Virus record (IMG/VR): IMGVR_UViG_3300027734_000066
Location: 1 to 63,726 of that record
Origin: a virus
DNA: 63,726 bases
Reading direction: 5' to 3' (one strand)
Position 1 is the first letter of the stretch, and each line of letters starts with the position of its first letter. Shown here piece after piece: positions 50,801 to 58,100 of the stretch. Below the pieces are notes generated by a model. That model worked only from the letters and a program-made list of their open reading frames with translations, searched no databases and was not told the origin of the DNA. Both the position numbers and the translations under genes were made by a program.

Positions 50801-51269
50801 CAAGACCACCAGCGGCAACACGGCCAGCCAGTCCAAGGGGGCCAGCGGCAAAGAACGGTAGGGTAGAGCCCAAGCCTTCACCCAGCTTGCGACCAACAGA
50901 GTCTTCATAGCCAGCACCAGCCTCAAATGGCTTCTTGGCAAGACCAGCAAGCTCTTTGATTTTTTCGCGTGCAGCCTTTTCCGTGTCATCGGGCAGCAGT
51001 GCGCTGATACCAGTACCTGCGGACTCAAGCAGGTTGATTGCACCGGGAACCAACCCCTTGCCAAACTCTTTAATGTTTCCACCGACAGTAGGTTTTGGCT
51101 TGAGCAATTCCTCACGTTCAGCGCGTAGCTTTTGTAGACGTGATTCAATATCGTCCTCTTGGGGGGCCGACTGCATGGATTGTGCAATCCGTGCTAACCG
51201 TTGGGCGGCTTGAGTATCACCCGCCGCATCCGCATTTCGCAGTGCGGTCAGCACATTCTGCAAGTCCAT
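44850..51269 (-). CDS. Large polyvalent/internal virion protein with HEAVH metallopeptidase-like motif
   Basis: 2139 residues, last gene of the leftward operon. N-terminal ALRNADAAGDTQAAQRLA is a motif seen at the start of other phage giant proteins. Hydrophobic Ala/Gly-rich stretches (about 100-180) follow, then low-complexity Lys/Pro/Glu, then LLHEAVHAATSHV (HExxH, about 1086-1090). The last 600 residues carry FNVSSALVNMSQVPLVMMPY, KIMFMYKRYGVSMYYMMF and many helices, resembling a large polyvalent-protein domain (LPD38-type, from memory). Such proteins are packaged and probably injected with the DNA. Confidence 0.78.
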   Translation of the reverse strand: MDLQNVLTALRNADAAGDTQAAQRLARIAQSMQSAPQEDDIESRLQKLRAEREELLKPKPTVGGNIKEFGKGLVPGAINLLESAGTGISALLPDDTEKAAREKIKELAGLAKKPFEAGAGYEDSVGRKLGEGLGSTLPFFAAGPLGLAGRVAAGGLGVAAGAGEARESAEAKGATGEERRLATQLGAPTGLLDLLAPQIKPFKSLMVTAAARGGVEGVTEAAQKVAQNLIAKGVYDPQQEILVGSGEEGAYGAGVGALASLIIDMTIGRKARRASLGLDKEAPAPETKAPEQQLLGYTAEPFTPVALPDGSVITTKAEYDDYLKSKQGTARQREEDLRTSDPLAGLSSFDRNLARRGKEAALAETFGQEPKKGQLDLPGVERADGTVEVPGRGRVAPKTTEEGTEAKQPTTYPKTLSAQQVVEMTDEQLQAQIYNTNLRDKDWQLVKNEIESRKTRPGRKDTQTRDMIDELESQQLEQLQKADEEAKVRGTREEARAIAEKERLKFESELAELTGTMERKQEKTSQDTRLQLLLPIVESDVKNIPKAFVLELKREGITNTNLTERERNLINRAYDIRLAEAPVVEAEPVVQEPEEQKKELRSIESLIPEKKSQREPEQMGFPGMGKPKGAAPQAFSEEEIASQEEKPFATVLSPEVLAKAGLPKQSGFYKQLLNMDMADTAQQPVVANIFGRIRENPNLSTGTKDAVENLAMQAFGGLAKQGDMFVPAKPTKATKESKKDEPTTKLAATKPAKRGRDKDAGDVAGGTGTRAEDRKEGGAKDERTGAPANTKRTETSKPTGLGDRGKPADNAGSRAGVEPSALKKAEPKAEAKAEPKKVEAKGKPETKAKKDKAKPSTAFGAYGQVMEVESRSDALDYLAYDMYVAMFEKHKLLKRVDKLNDITTQLRTGIPVDDIAFGRTGTTSIVPLSGGEYARAFYESLSAADKKALARKMLDYFGNSEAEVRRGVNQFNTQQKLSFAIKEQMDGDELELSRDAVVLALPLHPAIRKMVKAGDLRGALTMLGSQNLGRASEVAKKLAGAIGKTKVDLEPMLLNAEDVPVPGLYDPKTDTIKLDEKEGLNLHVLLHEAVHAATSHVIGNKSHPVTKQLTELYNNVKDSLDTAYGAQSLDEFVAEAFSNPEFQQQLAAINPKGEAITAWQRFMHAIRNFVRSIMGKETKGMGSALDASDSLINTILSPAPESREAGSLFSASLLGKSSAVFKTLDDRILSMPALDNKIVGGIYELFREGVPSAVQKLVRRSLPLNALVEVAKKDIPMAPRLDELEKLWNGSIDKRKRATEATMKRIQNWLKGNPEKEAILNDVIATSTLEQVDPSKPRADYKGKQSESGKDKQQVWDELQPQWAALKDEGQSVYKQMRDTYAKTYEDLLDLMFNRIDSSVKDKEDAKKLKTEIYQRLATKGKIEPYFPLTRNGDYRLAYDGKGRDGNVEHFVEHYETSVERERAIKELEKEGGAKNITRFTGSSNKTYKDAPPTSFVNSILRTLEANKVDPEVTDEIMRTFLSTLPESSFAQAFRKRKNTPGFSFDATSAFFTRSMGMSHQLANLEYSGKMYQLRDEINEHVKTTNNTEAARGLADELNSHIQTLVSPNISPWSKIMTSTAFNWTLGFNVSSALVNMSQVPLVMMPYLGGKYGYPETMKAIGSATRLFFGSGLKRNAEMTVPTADGKSKIEVRAGFSLDNYDFDAKGVPENVKRLKELSQIAEDYGLLSRSMTHDILDMDEKSTPLNRVNAWSGFIFHHGERMNRQVSLIASYELELDRMAKEGEKIDSASRTEAAKRAIQTTELMNGGASAGSAPLLAKNSIGKIMFMYKRYGVSMYYMMFKTAREAMKSEDKKVRDAAMRQILGIYASAGMMAGVQGLPMFGILAAVYNLFKGDDEDDAETAVRKYLGEGLFNGAVNYLTGTAIANRIGLSDLLINSTGYREQDNAVLAFLQLMGGPVYGVADRLQQGAKLISEGETERGLERMLPAGIANGFKGIRFATEGANTLRGDPIVGEISTANAFAQAFGFAPAEYTRQLEINASLKNIERRATKERTKMLRDYYIAARNGDSDGMSDAIEDIMKFNRAHPTAAITPETIQNSMAQHMKTSQEMYHGVTLNKKLRPELLENASEYDNGLLD

Positions 51270-51270
51270 G

Positions 51271-53238
51271 TCACTTACCTTTCGCGTATTTGTCCACCAA
51301 GGCTTTGTCGCTTGCGGATAAGTTACTACCTGTCACGCCAAGTTTCTGGCGTGCCGATTCAAGCACGGGCTCCAGTTCCTTGCGAATCTTGGCTTTCTTC
51401 TGCTCAAGTTCCAGTTTAGCGATATCCAGACGATTCTTGTCTTCGGGTTTCAACTTAGCAGGGTCTTGCATCATCAACATACCCAACGGGCCTGACGCAA
51501 AATCTTTTTCCAGATTGCGTTCCAACTGCTCCACTTTATTAAGAGTGGTTGCGTAGATGGTTCGTGCCTTATCAAACGACAAGTTTTCACTTGCAATCCG
51601 ATTGGACTCCGCTGTGGCTTGCACTTTGAGTTTGTCAATTTCGCGGTCGAGCGCCTTGTCCCGTGAAGTCACGTTGGTGCTGTACAAAGAGTCGCGGGAT
51701 CTAACATCCTCACCGTACAAGCCACGGCCAGAATCCAGACCCTGACGTTGGCTTATGCTGGATTGCTCGTAGGCTTTTTGGCCACCCTCAATGCCACCTT
51801 TGACGTTTGCGCGGTCAATACCGATGAGGCCGGTGCGAGCGTTCTGCACATCCCCAAACTCTTTGAGCTTGGCGGCGCGTTGCTTCTCGTCGTAGTTCAT
51901 GCCAGCCGTGGCTGCGCCAGCAAACTCACCATAACGGCGGCCACCCGCACCAATCAGGGCGCGTTTGAGACCTTCTTGGCGCTGACGCTCAGGGTCGTAC
52001 TGCTCGTTGTACATCTTCTGAAGACCGCCAATACCTTCCTCGTACACCTTGCGTTGCTCAGGCGTGAGGGCCATACGGTTTTCAATACGCTTTTCTTCTT
52101 CAAGCTGACGGGCAGCAGGGTCAATCTCTGCATTTTTAAGCGCAGCGGCTTCCAGCTTTCGACCAAAATCATTGGCAGGGCCAACGGTACCAAGTGGAAC
52201 CTGTGGGGGAGCACCAGCAGCACCAGCAGCACCAGCAGCACCGGGCAGGCCGGGCAGGCCGGGGGGTTTTGGAGCGGGAGGGGCACCGGGGGCGGGAGGG
52301 GGTCTTGGAGCGGGAGGGGCGGCGGGAGGCGGCACGGCGGCTTGGGGGCCAGCGGCGGCGGTTGCTTGTGCTTCAGATACCGAAGTGGGGCGAGCAGGAG
52401 GTGGAGGTTGGCCAGCCGCTTGTTCTTCACGGCGAACTTTGTCCATCATAGGAGTCATACTGGTGCGGTCGCCACCAAAAACTGCTTCGGGCAATTTGGG
52501 TATTGCATCTAAGCCCAACGCACGGCCTACACGGGAATCAGCCACACCACGGACAACAGATTCCGCTGCGCCCAACACCCCGCGAGGAAGTAATGTGGCA
52601 ACGTCATAACCAGCAGCGGCCAGTTTTTTGATGGTCATCATCATGGCGTTACGGTCGCCCGTACGCTGTGCTTCTTGGAGTTCAGCTTGTGCGTCTGCAT
52701 CCAGAGGTTTTTTACCCACTGACGAGCCTTCAGGGCCAGCGTAACCCACGATACCCCCAGCGGCCATAGCCTTGGGTTGTGCAGCCATAGCAGCACCGGG
52801 AGCACCGGCAATACCGCCCATCATCTTCTGCATTGCGGCTTGCTGATCGCCAGCTTGTTTCTGTGCCGTGTCACCGCGCTGTTGAGCAAGCTCGTTCTTG
52901 GTCAACGCATCAACCTCTTGCTCGCGTTGCTGTGCCACCGTCATGTTGGCTTGACCACCTTCAGCACTTTGCTGTGCCATCTGCAACTGCATTTGACGTG
53001 CGGCGGCGTCTTTTTCTGATTTGATCTTTTGGAGCGCCAGCAGATCAAGTAAGTCTTGCGTCATTGCATAGCGTTGTTCCAACGGCTTAGTGTTGCCTTT
53101 GTATGCGTCAACACGGTCGTCCACACTTCCCAGCCCAGCCATGGGGCTGGCTTTTCCGGGGGTAGGCATCTGGGGTGCCTGCGGACGCTGTTGCATGAGT
53201 CCCGCAAGCCCTTGAGGTGTAGCGTTTGGCATCTGCAT
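51271..53238 (-). CDS. Internal virion protein, Gln/Ala/Pro-rich
   Basis: 655 residues. The N-terminal part is Gln/Met-rich coiled coil (LLALQKIKSEKDAAARQMQ). The centre has a Pro/Ala/Gly collagen-like stretch (PPAPGAPPAPKPPGLPGLPG and GAAGAAGAAGAPP); the C-terminal half is a long helix (EQLERNLEKDFASGPL, LDIAKLELEQKKAKIRKEL). It stops 1 bp before the 2139-residue gene. Composition fits an ejection protein of podoviruses; no enzymatic motif. Confidence 0.65.
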   Translation of the reverse strand: MQMPNATPQGLAGLMQQRPQAPQMPTPGKASPMAGLGSVDDRVDAYKGNTKPLEQRYAMTQDLLDLLALQKIKSEKDAAARQMQLQMAQQSAEGGQANMTVAQQREQEVDALTKNELAQQRGDTAQKQAGDQQAAMQKMMGGIAGAPGAAMAAQPKAMAAGGIVGYAGPEGSSVGKKPLDADAQAELQEAQRTGDRNAMMMTIKKLAAAGYDVATLLPRGVLGAAESVVRGVADSRVGRALGLDAIPKLPEAVFGGDRTSMTPMMDKVRREEQAAGQPPPPARPTSVSEAQATAAAGPQAAVPPPAAPPAPRPPPAPGAPPAPKPPGLPGLPGAAGAAGAAGAPPQVPLGTVGPANDFGRKLEAAALKNAEIDPAARQLEEEKRIENRMALTPEQRKVYEEGIGGLQKMYNEQYDPERQRQEGLKRALIGAGGRRYGEFAGAATAGMNYDEKQRAAKLKEFGDVQNARTGLIGIDRANVKGGIEGGQKAYEQSSISQRQGLDSGRGLYGEDVRSRDSLYSTNVTSRDKALDREIDKLKVQATAESNRIASENLSFDKARTIYATTLNKVEQLERNLEKDFASGPLGMLMMQDPAKLKPEDKNRLDIAKLELEQKKAKIRKELEPVLESARQKLGVTGSNLSASDKALVDKYAKGK

Positions 53239-53247
53239 GTTTTTTCC

Positions 53248-54156
53248 TTATGGCTTGGCAGGCGGAGTCGTAGTCGTAGTCGTAGTTGTGGCTGGCGTAG
53301 TCGTAGCTGGCGCAGCAGGAGCCGTACCAAAGATACGGTCGTACAAGTCCATGAGGCCACCGCCCTGACTGAGAATCTGCGACAGTGCACTGGGTTGTGA
53401 GTATGAGTAAGTTTGCGCAGCAAGGGGCAAACCTTGCAACAAGGACTGCTGATACTGCACTTGCTTGTACGGAAACTCGCGCTGGGTTTCAAATTCTTTG
53501 ACGTCGGCAGTGATGCCTTGCTGTTCAATGTCGCGTTGAACTTGACCAGCCTCGCCCTGTTTCTGAAGTGCGGCCAGACCGTAGGTGTTGGCGGCGTCTT
53601 GCGCCGTTTGGCCACGGCCTTGTTCAATGTTAAATTGGTTTGCTGCCTTGTCGTAGGCATCTGAGTAACCTTTGCCGGTAATGCCAGCAAGGTTTTGCAA
53701 CATGTTGCGCTGGTTTTCAGACTCCATCAAAGCACCGCGACCGCCACCAAATGCACCAGCCTTGGTTGCAGAGGTGCGGTTGGCCAAGTTTTGAATCTGT
53801 GCTTGGCGTTTGGCTTCCTCAATCTGCGGATTGAGCGCCGAAGTCAAGTAGGGGTTCATGTAGTTCTGGGCCTGCTCCGCACTGAATTGCTGAGGGGTAA
53901 ATGCACCCATCTTGTCAGTTGGAATAGTCAGGCCAGCAATACCTTGAAACGCTGTCTTTTGGAGATCAGACTCCCCCGCAGTCAGGGGGCCGCCATAGGC
54001 TTGGTAGTCTTGGTTGGCCAGTGCTTGGCCACGCCCAAGCATGTCCGTGACATACGGCCCCGCCCAGTTAGAGAGGGACGATTCAGTACCCGTTTGCTGC
54101 CCAACGCCGGTGTCAGCGCCGGTGCCCGTAGTTCCTGAAGATGCTGGTGTTGTCAT
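53248..54156 (-). CDS. Internal virion/ejection-type protein
   Basis: 302 residues. It contains AYGGPLTAGESDLQKTAFQG, YMNPYLTSALNPQIEEAKRQ and AGAFGGGRGALMESENQRNM, blocks common to a recurrent phage protein family located before the giant internal proteins. The C terminus is Thr/Pro low complexity. A role in DNA ejection or as an inner core protein is inferred by position. Confidence 0.68.
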   Translation of the reverse strand: MTTPASSGTTGTGADTGVGQQTGTESSLSNWAGPYVTDMLGRGQALANQDYQAYGGPLTAGESDLQKTAFQGIAGLTIPTDKMGAFTPQQFSAEQAQNYMNPYLTSALNPQIEEAKRQAQIQNLANRTSATKAGAFGGGRGALMESENQRNMLQNLAGITGKGYSDAYDKAANQFNIEQGRGQTAQDAANTYGLAALQKQGEAGQVQRDIEQQGITADVKEFETQREFPYKQVQYQQSLLQGLPLAAQTYSYSQPSALSQILSQGGGLMDLYDRIFGTAPAAPATTTPATTTTTTTTPPAKP

Positions 54157-54164
54157 GTCCTACC

Positions 54165-55133
54165 TCACGTGGGTAAAAATTTATTAGGGTTGACCTGCTT
54201 ACCTTGCTTGGTCGTGCCGGTGCGTGCTTGACGGATTCGATCCATCATCTCATACAGACGTTTTGCGCCAGCATCAGAATTTCCGTTGCCAAGGTGGCTA
54301 ACCACATCTGCGGGTACAACAAACTCACCATGACTTAATTTAGCTTCCTGTTTTCCACCAATCCGTGCTGGAATTTTATCAGCCATACCATCCGTTGCGC
54401 CACCTAAATATCGGCCTTTGGCCATTTCAGCAATACCGCCAGATGCGTATTTCGGCACAGGCAGCTTTTCTATGACAGACGATGCGGGTTTAACCTCAGT
54501 CTTCTCAACTTCTTTCTTCTCTGCACCGGCTTGCAAGACATTGCGCTCTTGACGGGCGGGGTTGGCCTTGTTGATAGCTTCCAGACCAGCGGCCTCTTCT
54601 TTGGCGGCGGTGCGAGCGGCGGCAGCGCCCTCGGGTGCAACAAACTTGGTACTTGAAAAGTATTTCTGGGCTGTACTTCCGGGGCGGCGGTCAGGGTCAT
54701 AGGTGTTAGCCACCTGCTCACGCACCGCTTCGTACTTGGGAATGCCGCCTTGGTAGCCCGTCTTCTCAGGAGCCTTCTGGCTTTGGTACAAACCGTACAG
54801 CCCACCTGCGGCACCGGCCACATTACGCCAGTTGACATTCCCAGTTTTGGGGTCAGTGAACGCGCTTTTGAGGGAATTGAACGCCGAAGTACCCAGTCTG
54901 GCCATCATGGAACCAATGTCTACGCCACCCGTGTACGAGGTATCCGTTGAGGGGGTTGAGCCAATGATGTTGCCGTCCTTGTCCATGATCAGCGTACTGC
55001 CGTCATCGAACGTCTGCACGTTGGTGTAGTCACCTACGTTGCCGGTGCCAGAGGTGTTGTCAAGCGGGGCTTGTATGCCGCCAGAGGAGTCTTCGACCCA
55101 CTCACCCGTTGCTTCGTTGTAATAACCTGACAT
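54165..55133 (-). CDS. Internal virion protein with conserved C-terminal module
   Basis: 322 residues. The N terminus is Gly/Asp/Thr-rich. The C-terminal module YASGGIAEMAKGRYLGGATD, ARIGGKQEAKLSHGEFVVPA and VVSHLGNGNSDAGAKRLYEM is, from memory, widespread in freshwater phage internal proteins (DGEFVIPADVVSHLGNG). Its function is unknown; the strong conservation argues for a structural or partner-binding role. Confidence 0.7.
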   Translation of the reverse strand: MSGYYNEATGEWVEDSSGGIQAPLDNTSGTGNVGDYTNVQTFDDGSTLIMDKDGNIIGSTPSTDTSYTGGVDIGSMMARLGTSAFNSLKSAFTDPKTGNVNWRNVAGAAGGLYGLYQSQKAPEKTGYQGGIPKYEAVREQVANTYDPDRRPGSTAQKYFSSTKFVAPEGAAAARTAAKEEAAGLEAINKANPARQERNVLQAGAEKKEVEKTEVKPASSVIEKLPVPKYASGGIAEMAKGRYLGGATDGMADKIPARIGGKQEAKLSHGEFVVPADVVSHLGNGNSDAGAKRLYEMMDRIRQARTGTTKQGKQVNPNKFLPT

Positions 55134-55135
55134 GG

Positions 55136-58100
55136 CTAACCTTTCAGTATCTTGAGCAATTCGTCGTTTACATCTTTAGAACTGTCCACCATGCCACCTT
55201 TTGCAAAGGGGGATACAAACATATTAGCCTGTGATGGGTTAGCAAAGATGCTATTGAAGTCGTAAACATATCCAATCTTAGCCGGATCAGCAGCTTTTAC
55301 GGTAACTTGTTGTCCTTTGGTGTCTTCTGCCTGCCCCAGCATGTTCATCAGGTTGTTGAGGTTACCCATGCGCTGGGTCTTGGTCGCAGCCGCCGCTTGC
55401 GCTTGGCGGGTCTTTTCTGCCTCATCAGCTTGCGCTTTGCGGGTGGCCACAGCTTCGTCTGCCACAGTTTTAAACACGCCGGTAGGTGCCCACTTGCTGT
55501 CAGGTGCAGGTTCGTATTTGAACGGGTCGTTAGTGTCTGGTTTGTAATCAGGTTGCTGAGACTTGAGATAAGTCTCAATTGCAGTCTTGTCTTTCTGATC
55601 AATTACCTTATCGCCGTTGTAGTCGTACTGTGGGTCGTAGGCACCGGTTGTTTCCAACAGCTTGATCATTGCGTCCAGATCGGACTGCGTGGCTTGTTGT
55701 TGCCCACGGCCCAGAGTCTTGGCCATGTCCGCCTGCGCCATCTCAAGCGCCTTATCACGGGCAATACCTGCCTTCTCGTACTCAGCGGCCTTGTCCAGCA
55801 CCGCTTGTTTGGCGGTGTTGATGTCTGTCTTTAAGTCAGTTTTGGCGGTGCTAATGTCTGTCTTGAGTTCAGTCTTGGTGGCGGCTAATTCAGTCTTGAG
55901 GTTGGCCTCGGTCTTACCAATCTGCGTAAGGATGTCAGTACGTGTGGTGCCAAGATCAGCAGCTACATCGTCGATTGCCTTGCCCAGTGCCTCATCCCGA
56001 CCAATACCGGCTTTCTCATACGCAGCCGCCCGAGCCAAGATATTGCTCTCAGCATCGTCAATCTTGGTGGACAGGGTGTCCTTGACACCTGAGATTTCTT
56101 CGCTTAATTTTGTTTCGGTCAGGCCCAGTGCTTTGAGCACGGCGGCTTCTGAGTCAGCAATCTTGGCACCAAGGTTTGTTTCAACCGCACCAACGTCTGC
56201 CTTCAAGTTTGCTTCGGTCGTGCCAATCTGCTTGAGCAGAGCTTCCTTAGTAGTGCCAAGATTTTTTGCAACGTCTTCAATAGCTTTGGATAACGCCTCG
56301 TCGCGCCCAACACCAGCTTTTTCGTACTCGGCCATCTTGGTATAGATGTTGGCTTCAACATCACCGAGCTTTGTACTTAACGCGCCAACATCCTTACTCA
56401 AAGCATCAATTGTTTTGGTCAGGTTAGTTTCGGTAGTACCAATGCGTTTAAGGATGTCTTCTTTGGTAGTGCCAAGCTCAGTGGCAACATCGCCAATCGC
56501 TTTTTGTGTGGCCGCCTCCCGAGTCATGCCTGCTTTTTCGTTGTCGGCAATCTTGTTGAGGATGTTGGTTTCGGTCGTGGTAAGTGCATCGGTTAGCTTA
56601 CCGGTCTGATCATCCATCTTGTAGCCGAGGTCTTTGATCTGGCTGGCCAAATCTTTTTTGACCAGTGCAATTGCATCCAGTGCTTCCTTACTACCTCCAC
56701 CAGCAGCCATAGCGTCAAGCTGTGACATGATGGAATTTAATCGAGCCGTTGGTAAGTAGTCGGTTGCTTTGGCTGTAAGTCCAGTCTCCTCGTACTGACC
56801 CATCAGTTTCTTGATGTCGTCAGCAGTAGGCTTATCTAATCCCAGTGCAGCATACGCAGCCTTGACTTCACCCTCGTCAACAACACGTGGGTCAGTCCAC
56901 GTTGCAATATTTTTGGCTTGGTCGGCTTCATTAACCTGCCCAACAAATCGGTTGACATCTACATCGGTAGGGGTGTACCCCTGATCAACCAAGTATTTCT
57001 TGGCTTCGTCGAACGTCACCTGACGCGGGTTTACGTAGTCCGCAACAGCTTTTGTCTGTGTGGATTCGGCGGCGCTACCTACAAACTGCTTGATCTCCTC
57101 CGCAGAGGGTGTGTACCCTTTGCTGGTAAAGAACGTCTTAGCTTCCTCGTATGTTGTTGCTTTGGGGTCAAACTCGGAACGCGCCGCTGAAGTGGCAGCA
57201 GCTTCATCTTTTTGGCCAACCAACTTGGCGGCTTCTTCGTCTGTGAGCGTGTACCCCTCAGCGGCGGCGGCGGCTTTTACTTCAGCAAGGTCAAACACTC
57301 TGGGGTCAACATACGCCTCGGCGCGGCTGGCAAGCGTAATGTCGCTGCCTTGGCCTGTCAGTGCTTTGACATCGGCATCAGAATACGTGTAGTCATCCCG
57401 CTTGGCCAGCGCCGTAGCAGCCTCACTACTGCTGGTGTAGTTGGCGTTGTCGATGGTGTTCATCAAGTTGGACTTGATGGTGTTATCTGTGATACCAAAG
57501 TTGGCCAGTGCAGTAGCAGCGGCGGCAGGGTTATCCTTGTTGGTCTCCAAGATGTCGGCAATTACTGGGTTACCTTGGACAGCGTTGGATATGACATCCC
57601 CCGTGCGGCTTGCGCCATACGCACCCCCGGCAATCGGGCCACCGGCAATAACGCCAAACGCAGCCGCTTGTGTGATTTCTTTGGCAACGTCACGAGTCTT
57701 GTCGAGCTTGTACAGTTGGCCTTCCAGTGCGGCCTGAGTAACACCCTCTTCACCACCTTCGGACAAACCTTCTTTGATGGTGATCTTGGTGCCGGTCTTG
57801 GCAAAGTCACCGAGGGACTGCAACGCATCGCCCAGACCTGTGCCAGACCTGCCCAAAACTGCTTTCTCAAGGGCCGCGCCACCAATACCCATCGACACGG
57901 CAGTAGTAGCCGCAGCAACAAACGCTTGGCGCTGTGCAATCTCCATGGCAATCTTGTCTGCTTCCGCTGGAGACTTACCCACTTTGATTGCGGTTTTGTA
58001 CGCTTCATCGTACGCTCCAGAAGCTGCGCCGCCAGCGGATTCGGCAATGTCTGTGGCAATAGATGCAGTCATACCTGCGGCAGTACCCATCTTGGCGGCA

